Source: an uncultured Acetatifactor sp.
GTDB lineage: Bacteria > Bacillota > Clostridia > Lachnospirales > Lachnospiraceae
Direction: 5' to 3'
Length of the DNA stretch: 62,203 bases
NCBI GenBank assembly: GCA_934436435.1
Contig: CAKSAN010000018.1
Coordinates: forward strand, 1-62,203
Positions 1 to 7,693 of this stretch are shown piece after piece. Position numbers and translations under genes: made by a program. How positions within the stretch are numbered: the stretch's first letter is position 1; the number at the start of each line of letters is the position of its first letter. The notes under the pieces were generated by a model. That model was not told the origin of the DNA and made no database searches. It was given only the letters and a program-made list of their open reading frames with translations.

Positions 1-302
1 CGCTGTGCCCACTTTGGAGCGAGCCGTGGGTACAGAGTAGCTGATGCTCTTGCGCTGTGCCCATTTTGAAGCGAGCCGTGGGCACAGCGCGACTTACCTT
101 CTTGTGTTGTGCCCATTTTAAAGCAGACTGTGGGTACAGATAGACTTATTCCCTTGCGCTGTGCCCATTTTAGAACAAACTGTGGGTACAGCGCGACGTG
201 TTCTCTTGCATTGTACCCATTTTTAAACAAAAGGAAGGGTACAGACATCGAATTTATCGTTGCTGTGCCCTTTTCTTGGAAATACATATATTTATTTCAC
301 TA
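1..302 (+). repeat. Array of 52-bp hairpin repeats, copy 1 (cut by the window edge)
   Basis: Five units start at 2, 54, 106, 158 and 210, an exact 52-bp period. Each unit carries TGTGCCCA, a conserved A/T-rich loop, then TGGGYACA, so it folds as a hairpin; in unit 2 the stem extends to GCGCTGTGCCCA/TGGGCACAGCGC. A variable segment of about 19 bp separates hairpins. The array ends in a different hairpin (AGGGTACAG...CTGTGCCC) followed by GGAAATACATATATTTATTT. The same block lies inverted at 34622-34945. Since 52 is not a multiple of 3 and the reading frame rotates, it is not coding. Confidence 0.9.
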
Positions 303-340
303 ATTTTTTATTTACAACATTCCTGTGCTGATAGTACTAC

Positions 341-369
341 TTGTAAAGTACTGTCGGAATCGGTATAAT
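341..369 (+). promoter_or_regulatory. Sigma-A type promoter of the EAL/HDOD gene
   Basis: TTGTAA at 341-346 and TATAAT at 364-369 are separated by 17 bp. Transcription would start near 376, just before the GGGAGG ribosome site at 381-386. The promoter lies about 40 bp beyond the end of the hairpin array. Confidence 0.65.
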
Positions 370-393
370 AAAGGTAAATTGGGAGGTAAATAT

Positions 394-1611
394 ATGCTGC
401 TTACATTAGTACCGCTTTTTGATGAAAATATGGCCGTTTGTGCCTACTCCTTTTTTACCCAGAGAGAAAACTTCCTGTTGAATCCTCTGTTGCTTGGAAC
501 AGCACAGTTCGACGGGGCATCCCAGATCACCGGACTGGAACTGATCCAGAAGGTGGGGATCGATACACTGTCTCAGGGGAAAGAGATCTTCGTGCCGATC
601 AGCAATATCTCTATTTTTGCGGATATTCCGGAGCAGTGCAGTGCACCACATGACAGGATCGTGCTTCTGATCGACAATACGATCCCGCCCATCGAGATGT
701 ATGTGAACCGGCTGAAGGAACTGAAGCAGGAAGGCTATAAGCTGGCTGTTCGAAAGCTGGCGGTCAGCGATTTTGAGAATTATCGTGAAGTCCTGAAGCT
801 GATGGATTATGTCCTTTTGAATAACCGCAGGATCGCCATTGACAAGGCAAAGATCTATTTCGGCAAACTGTTCCCGAATATCAAGCTCTGTGCGGGTAAT
901 ATCGATACCATGGAAGACTTCGAGCGATTGAAGGAGACCGGAGGCTATCGTCTGTATGAGGGTAAATTCTACCGCGTACCCATTACCAGGGGACAGAATG
1001 ACGTGGCACCTTTGAAGGGCAACTATATCGATCTGCTGAATATTGTGAACAGTCCCGATTTTGAACTGACCACAGCAGCGGATATTATCGGACGCGATCC
1101 GGCGCTTACCATCGATCTGTTGAAGATGGTGCAGCCTTTGGCTGTGAATTCCGAGATCACTTCCATCCGTCATGCCGCAGCCATGCTGGGACAGCGGGAA
1201 TTGAAGAAGTGGATCAACACCGCCGTAGCCAACGCTCTGTATGCCGACAAGCCCAACGAAGTCACCAGACTGTCACTGCTTCGCGCGAAATTTGCAGAGA
1301 ACCTTGCGGAAGCTTTCGGCTTGAAAGCACAGAAGGACGAACTGTTCCTGATGGGATTGTTCTCGGTATTGGATGTGATTCTGGAAAAGCCTATGGCAGA
1401 GGCTCTGAAGGTAGTGCATGTGGCAGGCGAGATCAGCAATGCTCTGATCTACCGTATTGGTGTGCTGGCGCCGGTGTACGAATTCATGCTGCAGTATGAG
1501 ACAGCCAACTGGGCGGAAGTATCCCGTCAGATGCTGTTGAAGGACATTGAAATGGATACGGTATATGATGCCTATGTGGCAGCGTTGAAGTGGTATTGCA
1601 CCGTTAGATAA
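394..1611 (+). CDS. EAL-like/HDOD signal-transduction protein (YuxH type)
   Basis: A 405-residue cytoplasmic protein. The N-terminal half (about 1-195) resembles the EAL-like barrel of YuxH-type proteins but I see no intact EAL catalytic signature, so c-di-GMP hydrolysis is unlikely. The C-terminal half (about 200-390) is an HDOD domain, recognisable from the segment with SPDFELTTAADIIGRDPAL. Proteins of this architecture are usually adaptors in stress or c-di-GMP networks; the target here is unknown. The start at 394 follows GGGAGG by 7 bases; an in-frame start at 325 would precede the promoter. It is apparently monocistronic. Confidence 0.85.
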   Translation: MLLTLVPLFDENMAVCAYSFFTQRENFLLNPLLLGTAQFDGASQITGLELIQKVGIDTLSQGKEIFVPISNISIFADIPEQCSAPHDRIVLLIDNTIPPIEMYVNRLKELKQEGYKLAVRKLAVSDFENYREVLKLMDYVLLNNRRIAIDKAKIYFGKLFPNIKLCAGNIDTMEDFERLKETGGYRLYEGKFYRVPITRGQNDVAPLKGNYIDLLNIVNSPDFELTTAADIIGRDPALTIDLLKMVQPLAVNSEITSIRHAAAMLGQRELKKWINTAVANALYADKPNEVTRLSLLRAKFAENLAEAFGLKAQKDELFLMGLFSVLDVILEKPMAEALKVVHVAGEISNALIYRIGVLAPVYEFMLQYETANWAEVSRQMLLKDIEMDTVYDAYVAALKWYCTVR

Positions 1612-1763
1612 CAGGGTGGCTCGGAATAGTTACATTGTATTAAAAAATGTACTTGTATTTTGTATACATTTATGTTATTTTCTTCAAGAACTTGTAATTA
1701 TATCCTCCCACGGATGGAGGAATAGTAGCAAAGGCGCAAAAAGCGCGGAAAGGAAAATATCAT

Positions 1764-2375
1764 ATGAAAAAGAACAAGACACTTGAGATGGTACAACTGG
1801 CCGTACTCATCGCTATTATGCTGATTCTGGCATTTACCCCGTTAGGTTATCTGCGCATCGGACCGTTAGCAATCTCTCTGATGACTATTCCCGTAGTGAT
1901 CGGAGCAATGATTCTGGGTCCCACGGGAGGAGCTGTACTGGGACTGGTATTCGGATTGACCAGTTTTTACCAGTGTTTTGCAGGAGATCCTTTTGGAGCA
2001 ACTCTGGTAGCAATCAATCCGTTCTTTACTTTCCTGGTATGTATCCCCACCAGAACTTTGATGGGATGGCTGTCCGGTGTGATCTTCAAGGCACTGTGGA
2101 AGATCGACAAGACGAAGGTGGTATCCTTTTTCGTGACCGGTCTGCTGGGAGCATTTATGAACACTTTGTTCTTCATGTCCACTCTGATGATCTGTTTCGG
2201 TCATACCGATTACCTGCAGAGCATGAATGTGAACGGGCTGAATCTGGTAGGCTTTGCAGTGGCATTCTGCGGTATCAACGGAGCATTGGAGATGCCTATG
2301 AGCTGTATCGTGGGTGGCGGCGTAGCGAAGGCCGTCAGCGTAGCACTGAAGAAAAACGCGGCTACGGAAGTATAA
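1764..2375 (+). CDS. ECF transporter S component (vitamin/precursor uptake)
   Basis: A 203-residue, very hydrophobic protein with about six predicted membrane segments. The region around residues 25-75 has the family pattern: an amphipathic GYLRIGPLAISLM stretch, then IPVVIGAMILGPTGGA and a glycine-rich helix. This is the substrate-binding subunit of an energy-coupling factor transporter, which would share an EcfAAT module encoded elsewhere. PanT/ThiW-like proteins are the closest I recall, but the substrate cannot be fixed from sequence alone. The 5' leader holds a TCCTCC/GGAGGA hairpin and a GCGC-AAAAA-GCGC hairpin that I cannot match to a known riboswitch. Confidence 0.8.
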   Translation: MKKNKTLEMVQLAVLIAIMLILAFTPLGYLRIGPLAISLMTIPVVIGAMILGPTGGAVLGLVFGLTSFYQCFAGDPFGATLVAINPFFTFLVCIPTRTLMGWLSGVIFKALWKIDKTKVVSFFVTGLLGAFMNTLFFMSTLMICFGHTDYLQSMNVNGLNLVGFAVAFCGINGALEMPMSCIVGGGVAKAVSVALKKNAATEV

Positions 2376-2456
2376 CACAAAAATAATTTACAACACAAAA
2401 ATAATAAAAAATGCTTGCATAATTATGCAGTTAGTGATAACTTAACAGCATAAGAC

Positions 2457-2486
2457 AAGGTAGTCCTAAAAAGGACTACCTTTTTT
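2457..2486 (+). terminator. Intrinsic terminator after the ECF S-component gene
   Basis: AAGGTAGTCC and GGACTACCTT form a perfect 10-bp stem with a six-base A-rich loop, followed by a T run. It separates the ECF gene from the amino acid ABC operon. Confidence 0.92.
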
Positions 2487-2518
2487 GTTTTTCAGAAAAA
2501 CAACGAGGAGGAACTATT

Positions 2519-3412
2519 ATGAAGAAAAAAATATTATCCCTTATGATGACAGCAGCAATGGCAGTCACTCTGGCAGGCTGTGGTTCTGCCGGCAGCGGAG
2601 CAAACGCCGCTTCCGGATCTGTGACAGCTGCCACGGGAGCGGAAAGTCAGATGACAGATACATCGTCTTCGGCAGGGACTGCATCCGGTTCCGGGGAAGG
2701 ACTTACCCTGAAGGATGGCACACTCATGGTAGGAACGGAGATCGGTTATCCTCCCATGGAATATTTTGATACGGATGGATCCACTCCCATTGGTTATGAT
2801 GTGGAGATCGCACAGGCAATTGCAGATTATCTGGGCTTGAAACTGGAACTGGTGGATACGGCATGGGACGGTATTTTTGCAGGAGTAAAGACGGATAAAT
2901 ATGATTGTATCATTTCCAGCGTCAGCATTACGGCAGAGCGTCAGGAAGAGTTCAACATGACTACACCCTATGTATCAAATCATACCGTACTGATCGTACC
3001 GGTAGATTCCGATATTGACTCCCTGGAGGCATTGAACGGCCATTCCACCGCAGTACAGGCGGAGACTACGTCCGATGACTATATGAAGGAGCACGGCGGT
3101 GAACTGGGAGTAGAACTGTTCCAGTATGATAAGGTGATCAACTGTTTTGATGATCTGAAGGCAGGACGTACGGATTCCGTCTTTACAGACAGTGTAGTAG
3201 CCGCTTACTATCTGGGAGATGACGCTGCCTCATATAAGACAGTATGGGAAAACGATGAACTGGAGCCTATCGGCATCTGCTTAAAGAAGGGTAACGATGA
3301 ACTGACAAACAAGCTGGAAGAAGCACTGGATGCTATTTATGCGGATGGTACCATGGGGAAGATCGCAGAAAAATATTTCGGTACAGATCTGACAGCAGGA
3401 CTGAGAGATTAA
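2519..3412 (+). CDS. Amino acid ABC transporter substrate-binding lipoprotein
   Basis: A 297-residue lipoprotein. The signal peptide ends in a LAGC lipobox near residue 20, followed by a Ser/Ala/Gly-rich tether to about residue 60. The rest is a family 3 solute-binding fold: TLMVGTEIGYPPMEYFD at the start and IGYDVEIAQAIADYLG after it are classic for polar amino acid binding proteins. It would capture the ligand outside the membrane for the permease and ATPase encoded next. Ligand unknown; glutamine, cystine or another polar amino acid are all possible. A strong GAGGAGG site precedes the ATG. Confidence 0.93.
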   Translation: MKKKILSLMMTAAMAVTLAGCGSAGSGANAASGSVTAATGAESQMTDTSSSAGTASGSGEGLTLKDGTLMVGTEIGYPPMEYFDTDGSTPIGYDVEIAQAIADYLGLKLELVDTAWDGIFAGVKTDKYDCIISSVSITAERQEEFNMTTPYVSNHTVLIVPVDSDIDSLEALNGHSTAVQAETTSDDYMKEHGGELGVELFQYDKVINCFDDLKAGRTDSVFTDSVVAAYYLGDDAASYKTVWENDELEPIGICLKKGNDELTNKLEEALDAIYADGTMGKIAEKYFGTDLTAGLRD

Positions 3413-3424
3413 GGGGAAATGCTT

Positions 3425-4078
3425 ATGCTTGCACAGATGATCACATGGTTCCCGCAATTGCTTGCGGGGGCCAGAATAACCATATTGTTGACGATATGTG
3501 CAGTGTCTATGGGGTTGCTTTTAAGCATTTTCCTGGCACTGGGCAAGATGTCGCGTAATAAAGTTTTGAGTAGTATCTGCAGTGCGTATATCTTCTTTTT
3601 CCGGGGAACACCGCTGTTGATGCAATTGTATTTCATTTATTTCGGACTGCCTCAGATATCCATGATATTCACCATTAACAGCCGTTTTCTGGCAGCGTTT
3701 ATTGCCTTCTCATTGAACAGTGCGGCTTATTGCGCGGAGATTCTCCGGGCGGCAATTCAATCGATCGATAAGGGACAGTTTGAGGCTTCCAAGGCATTGG
3801 GACTGACCAAAGCCCAGACTATGAGACTGGTAATTTTCCCACAGTCGGTGCGTCGATTGGTTCCGCCGGTAGCCAATGAGTTTATCATGGTGCTGAAGGA
3901 TGCATCGTTGGTATCTATCATAGCACTGGCAGATCTGACGAAGGTGACCAGAGCAATTTCTTCCTCCTCCGGTACGGCGCTTGTGTATATTCCGGCAATG
4001 ATTCTGTATCTGATCATGACGGCTTTCTTTGAATTTGTTTTCCACAAGATGGAAGCCAGATTTTCCAGATATGAGTAG
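3425..4078 (+). CDS. Amino acid ABC transporter permease
   Basis: A 217-residue inner-membrane permease of the HisM/GlnP type with about five membrane helices. The cytoplasmic coupling motif [13 protein letters not shown] is visible near residue 120, and [13 protein letters not shown] near residue 60 is typical of polar amino acid permeases. I place the start at 3425 because AAGGGG (3411-3416) is 8 bases from this ATG but only 2 bases from the alternative ATG at 3419. It is the second gene of a three-gene operon, 12 bases after the binding-protein stop. Confidence 0.93.
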   Translation: MLAQMITWFPQLLAGARITILLTICAVSMGLLLSIFLALGKMSRNKVLSSICSAYIFFFRGTPLLMQLYFIYFGLPQISMIFTINSRFLAAFIAFSLNSAAYCAEILRAAIQSIDKGQFEASKALGLTKAQTMRLVIFPQSVRRLVPPVANEFIMVLKDASLVSIIALADLTKVTRAISSSSGTALVYIPAMILYLIMTAFFEFVFHKMEARFSRYE

Positions 4079-4089
4079 GAGGTGTGAAA

Positions 4090-4848
4090 ATGTCAATGAT
4101 TCGAACAGAGCACCTGGCAAAACATTTTGGAGATCTGGAGGTGCTGAAGGATATTAATCTCACAGTAGAACCCGGAGAAGTAGTGGTGATCATCGGGCCT
4201 TCCGGTGCCGGTAAATCTACTTTTCTGCGTTCGCTGAACGGCCTGGAGAAGATTACGGCAGGCAAGATATATGTGGAAGATGAACTTTTTTATCACAGAG
4301 AAGCGGATCGTACGGTAGCCCGTATGGATTCGAAAAAGCATAAGGAACTGCTCCTGCAGATGGGTATGGTGTTTCAGCGCTTCAATCTGTTCCCTCACAG
4401 AACCGTATTGGAAAACGTAATGTTGGCACCGGTTCATGTACGAAAAATGGATAAGGAAAAGGCGAGAGCCTTGTCAGAAGAACTGATTGCCAGAGTAGGG
4501 CTGGCAGATAAACAGAAGGAGTATCCTTCCCATCTGTCTGGTGGTCAGCAGCAGCGTGTAGCTATTGCAAGGGCACTGGCCATGGAACCTAAAATCATGT
4601 TGTTCGATGAGCCGACTTCCGCACTGGATCCCGAACTGGTGGGAGAAGTGCTGAACGTCATGAAGGATCTGGCAGCACAGGGAATGACCATGATCTGTGT
4701 TACTCATGAGATGGGATTTGCCAGAGAGGTGGCAGACAAAGTGGTGTTTATGGCAAACGGGCGAATCCTGGAGGAGGGAACCCCCCAGGAGATTTTTTCC
4801 GCACCGAAGACCCCGGAGGCAAGACAGTTCCTAAAGAGTGTATTATAG
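4090..4848 (+). CDS. Amino acid ABC transporter ATP-binding protein (GlnQ type)
   Basis: A 252-residue ATPase. Walker A is GPSGAGKS at residues 36-43, the signature is LSGGQQQR, and Walker B is [12 protein letters not shown]; the H-loop lies in VTHEMGFA. It powers the permease encoded just upstream. The ATG at 4090 is 7 bases after AGGAGG (4077-4082), which overlaps the permease stop; a GTG at 4084 in the same frame is less likely. Its 3' end overlaps the convergent AlaX-like gene by 6 bp, and no terminator lies between them. Confidence 0.94.
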   Translation: MSMIRTEHLAKHFGDLEVLKDINLTVEPGEVVVIIGPSGAGKSTFLRSLNGLEKITAGKIYVEDELFYHREADRTVARMDSKKHKELLLQMGMVFQRFNLFPHRTVLENVMLAPVHVRKMDKEKARALSEELIARVGLADKQKEYPSHLSGGQQQRVAIARALAMEPKIMLFDEPTSALDPELVGEVLNVMKDLAAQGMTMICVTHEMGFAREVADKVVFMANGRILEEGTPQEIFSAPKTPEARQFLKSVL

Positions 4849-6042
4849 GGATGCCCAGAAGCTTCGAAGCTCCTCCGCGGATGCGGCAATATTGCCCTGG
4901 ATCATGGGAGCGGATCCGCCGCCTTTGGCCTGCAGCTTTTGACGCATACAGACCGCCAGTTCCTGACAGTTACAGGAGGAGCTGCCCACGATAAAACGAT
5001 AACCGTTCCCATCGTCTCCGGCAAAAATACCGCAGTAGCCGGAATATTTTGCGGTCAGGGAATTGACGGCATTGCGCAGCGCAATAGCATCCAGTTCCCC
5101 AACGAAGAGGATCACATTTTTCACCTCTTCCGGGGAAGGAAGTGCACTCACCTGTACATTAAGAAGTTCGGCCTGCAGAGCATTGGCACGTTCCTTCTGC
5201 AGTCTGGCGTCCTCTTTGGCCCGCACAACCGCATCGGCCACTTCCGGCTGCTTCGCGGACAGCAGAGAGGAGATTGCCCAGACGGAATCCTGTTTTTCGG
5301 AATAGTCCGCCAGGGCGCGTCCCCCGCAGAGGATATTGATGCGTACACCGCCACGGTGATTCTGTACATTTACGATCTTGATCAGACCGATCTGCCCGGT
5401 AGTATCTACATGGGGAGCACAACAGGCGCAGATATCCACACCGGGGATCTCCACGATGCGGACATTTTCCATCAGGGCCAGTTTGCTTCGATAATGGAGA
5501 ATCTCCAACTCTTCCGGGGAAGGCCAGCTGATTTTCACCGGAAGATCCTGCCATACATAAGTATTGGCTTCCTGCTCGATCAGGCGCAGCTGCTCCAGAG
5601 AGACTTCACCGTTCATATCTAAAGTCACTTCCCGGTCACTGAGGTGGAATCCCACATTTTCCAGTCCAAAATGAGAGTGCAGTAGTCCGGAGATCATATG
5701 CTCGCCGGAGTGTTGCTGCATGAAGTCGAACCGACGATTCCAGTCTACATGGCCGGTCACTTCCGTGCCCGCAGGTAATTCACAGGCTAATTTATGATAC
5801 AGGATGCCCTGTTTGATAGTGACATCCAGCACGTTCTCACCGTTCAGGGTGCCTTTGTCGGCGGACTGGCCGCCCTCTTCCGGGAAAAAGGCGGAGGCGT
5901 CCAGGACGATCAGCCAGAAACCATCTTCTTTTGCAGGAGTACACTCAACTACTACGGCAGTAAAGTCTGTCTGATGTACATTTTCATAATAAATTTTATA
6001 AGTTCCAAGGGAATTCATTTGTGCATTACTGATACGATCCAT
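4843..6042 (-). CDS. AlaX-like alanyl-tRNA editing protein with DHHA1 domain
   Basis: A 399-residue stand-alone relative of the AlaRS editing domain. The zinc-site motif HSGEH lies near residue 111 and the second half of the site, CACCAPHV, near residue 208. The C-terminal part from about residue 240, with a coiled-coil stretch and a glycine-rich end, matches a DHHA1 module, making this a long-form AlaX. Such proteins hydrolyse Ser-tRNA(Ala) or Gly-tRNA(Ala) in the cytoplasm. The start is uncertain: neither the ATG at 6042 nor an internal one at 6021 has a strong ribosome site. Confidence 0.9.
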   Translation of the reverse strand: MDRISNAQMNSLGTYKIYYENVHQTDFTAVVVECTPAKEDGFWLIVLDASAFFPEEGGQSADKGTLNGENVLDVTIKQGILYHKLACELPAGTEVTGHVDWNRRFDFMQQHSGEHMISGLLHSHFGLENVGFHLSDREVTLDMNGEVSLEQLRLIEQEANTYVWQDLPVKISWPSPEELEILHYRSKLALMENVRIVEIPGVDICACCAPHVDTTGQIGLIKIVNVQNHRGGVRINILCGGRALADYSEKQDSVWAISSLLSAKQPEVADAVVRAKEDARLQKERANALQAELLNVQVSALPSPEEVKNVILFVGELDAIALRNAVNSLTAKYSGYCGIFAGDDGNGYRFIVGSSSCNCQELAVCMRQKLQAKGGGSAPMIQGNIAASAEELRSFWASL

Positions 6043-6237
6043 AGAGGCCTGTCCAATCTGCTGTGCAAAATCAGCGTTTCCTGATAATGAAAAATAGAAA
6101 ATACATAACTATTCTATATCAGATCCCGTAGAAAAAGCAATGGAAATTGTAAGCTTTTTCACAGCTTTGGCAGATTCTCCAAGGAGTATCGACATTGCGG
6201 AAAGGTTTTTTGTGGGTTTTTATACCGGGAGGGTCTA

Positions 6238-6266
6238 TTGCGACCCATTTTTTTTTGTGATATAAT
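6238..6266 (+). promoter_or_regulatory. Promoter of carAB
   Basis: TTGCGA at 6238-6243 and TATAAT at 6261-6266 are 17 bp apart with a T-rich spacer. Transcription would start near 6273, giving a leader of about 230 nt before the carA ATG at 6505. Confidence 0.65.
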
Positions 6267-6287
6267 AAACCGATTATGCAGATACCA

Positions 6288-6488
6288 GATTAAAAAGGTG
6301 AAAAGACGTTCGTGCTTGCACGATAAGACTTTTAAACTTTTTAATCGCCAAAACATGAGGAAGCAGCGATTTGCGAAGCAAATCCGCGGATTCCGAATGT
6401 TTTCAGAATTGCGGGAGCTGCGAAGCAGCGGAGCAATTCGTGGGTATCGTAGGATACTAAGAGAAACACAAACGCCGCGGAAAGCGGC
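6288..6488 (+). promoter_or_regulatory. Multi-hairpin leader of carA
   Basis: Five consecutive inverted repeats fill the carA leader. 1: GATTAAAAAG (6288-6297) with CTTTTTAATC (6337-6346), enclosing TCGTG/CACGA. 2: AAAACAT (6350-6356) with ATGTTTT (6397-6403), enclosing GATTTGC-GAA-GCAAATC. 3: GAATTGC (6406-6412) with GCAATTC (6433-6439), enclosing GCTGC-GAA-GCAGC. 4: GTATC/GATAC (6444-6457). 5: GCCGC/GCGGC (6474-6488). No PyrR-type binding sequence and no terminator T run is visible, so this is not an ordinary pyrimidine attenuator. Confidence 0.75.
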
Positions 6489-6504
6489 AGAATGCGAGGA
6501 AAGA

Positions 6505-7692
6505 ATGAAGGCATTTTTGATTTTGGAAGATGGCACGGTGTTCGAAGGAACGCACATCGGTGCAGACAAAGAGATCATCAGTGAAATCGTATTTAACACA
6601 TCCATGGCCGGATATCTGGAGGTCCTGACTGACCCGTCTTATGCGGGACAAGCAGTATGTATGACGTACCCGTTGATCGGTAACTATGGCATATGTAAGG
6701 ATGATTGCGAATCAGAAAGACCCTGGCCGGATGGATTTATTGTCAGAGAACTTTCCCGTATTCCCAGCAATTTCCGCTGTGACTGTACGATTCAGGAATA
6801 TCTGGAGGAGAACGGTGTGCCCGGTATCGCCGGGATCGATACCCGTGCGCTGACCAAGATCCTGCGGGAGAAGGGTACCATGAACGGTATGATCACCACC
6901 AACGAAGCCTATGATCTGAAGGAAGTGCTTCCGAAGCTGAAAGCATACACCACAGGCAAGGTAGTGGAAAAGGTGACCTGCAAGGAAAAATATGTGGTCA
7001 AGCCCACCACGGATCTGGCCCAGAACGGACCTTTGTCCGGAGCGGCACGTTTTGACAAAGAAGCCTATGAAAAGGGCGTCAGAGAGCCTAAGCCCGCACT
7101 GGTAACCGAGCTTTCCGGACAGGGACTGAAGGTGGCTCTGTTAGATCTGGGAGCCAAGAGAAATATTGCAAGATCTCTGGCAGAGAGAGGTTGTGAAGTG
7201 ACGGTATATCCCGCCGGAACTCCCGCACAGGAAATCATTGATGCGGATCCCGACGGCATTATGCTGAGCAACGGACCGGGAGACCCCAAGGAATGTACCG
7301 GTGTGATCGCCGAGATCAAAAAGTTATACGATACCGAGATCCCTATTTTCGCAATCTGTCTGGGACATCAGCTGATGGCTCTGGCCACCGGCGCAGATAC
7401 CCATAAAATGAAATACGGACACAGAGGAGGCAACCATCCGGTAAAGGATCTGATGACCGGAAGAGTATATATTTCTTCTCAGAACCATGGATATGTGGTA
7501 GATACCGACAAGCTGGATCCCGCCATAGCGGTTCCCGCATTTATCAATGTCAACGACGGTACCAACGAGGGTCTGTCCTACACCGGCAAGAACATTTTCA
7601 CCGTACAGTTCCATCCGGAAGCATGTCCGGGACCCCAGGACTCCGGTTACCTGTTTGACCGGTTCATTCATATGATGAGAGGAGAGAACTAA
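6505..7692 (+). CDS. carA: Carbamoyl-phosphate synthase small (glutaminase) subunit
   Basis: A 395-residue protein that hydrolyses glutamine and channels ammonia to CarB, the first step of pyrimidine and arginine synthesis. The N-terminal CPSase_sm domain begins KAFLILEDGTVFEG. The C-terminal class I amidotransferase carries the nucleophile elbow CLGHQ with Cys at about residue 285 and a later QFHPE motif. The start at 6505 follows GCGAGGAAAG; the open frame extends upstream to 6238 but that part is the structured leader. It is slightly longer than most CarA proteins. Its stop is one base from the carB ATG, so the two are translationally coupled. Confidence 0.97.
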   Translation: MKAFLILEDGTVFEGTHIGADKEIISEIVFNTSMAGYLEVLTDPSYAGQAVCMTYPLIGNYGICKDDCESERPWPDGFIVRELSRIPSNFRCDCTIQEYLEENGVPGIAGIDTRALTKILREKGTMNGMITTNEAYDLKEVLPKLKAYTTGKVVEKVTCKEKYVVKPTTDLAQNGPLSGAARFDKEAYEKGVREPKPALVTELSGQGLKVALLDLGAKRNIARSLAERGCEVTVYPAGTPAQEIIDADPDGIMLSNGPGDPKECTGVIAEIKKLYDTEIPIFAICLGHQLMALATGADTHKMKYGHRGGNHPVKDLMTGRVYISSQNHGYVVDTDKLDPAIAVPAFINVNDGTNEGLSYTGKNIFTVQFHPEACPGPQDSGYLFDRFIHMMRGEN

Positions 7693-7693
7693 G

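Noticed and set aside
1..302. CRISPR array
   Set aside because: The 52-bp units have a regular repeat/variable structure, but the variable parts are related to each other and shared between two loci, the repeats themselves are palindromic over most of the unit, and no cas gene is in the window.
109..303. Small protein gene inside the hairpin array (and the similar frame at 34748-34957 on the minus strand)
   Set aside because: The frames arise from the repeat sequence; a 52-bp period shifts the reading frame every unit, and there is no ribosome site.
325..393. Upstream start for the EAL/HDOD gene
   Set aside because: It would lie before the predicted promoter and transcription start; ATG 394 has a GGGAGG site.
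406..1173. Long minus-strand frame opposite the EAL/HDOD gene
   Set aside because: It is an antisense shadow with no start signal and no recognisable protein pattern. The same holds for the long antisense frames in carB, alsS, nrdD and pyrF.
6238..6504. N-terminal extension of CarA
   Set aside because: The frame is open by chance through the hairpins; CarA homology and the ribosome site both start at 6505.
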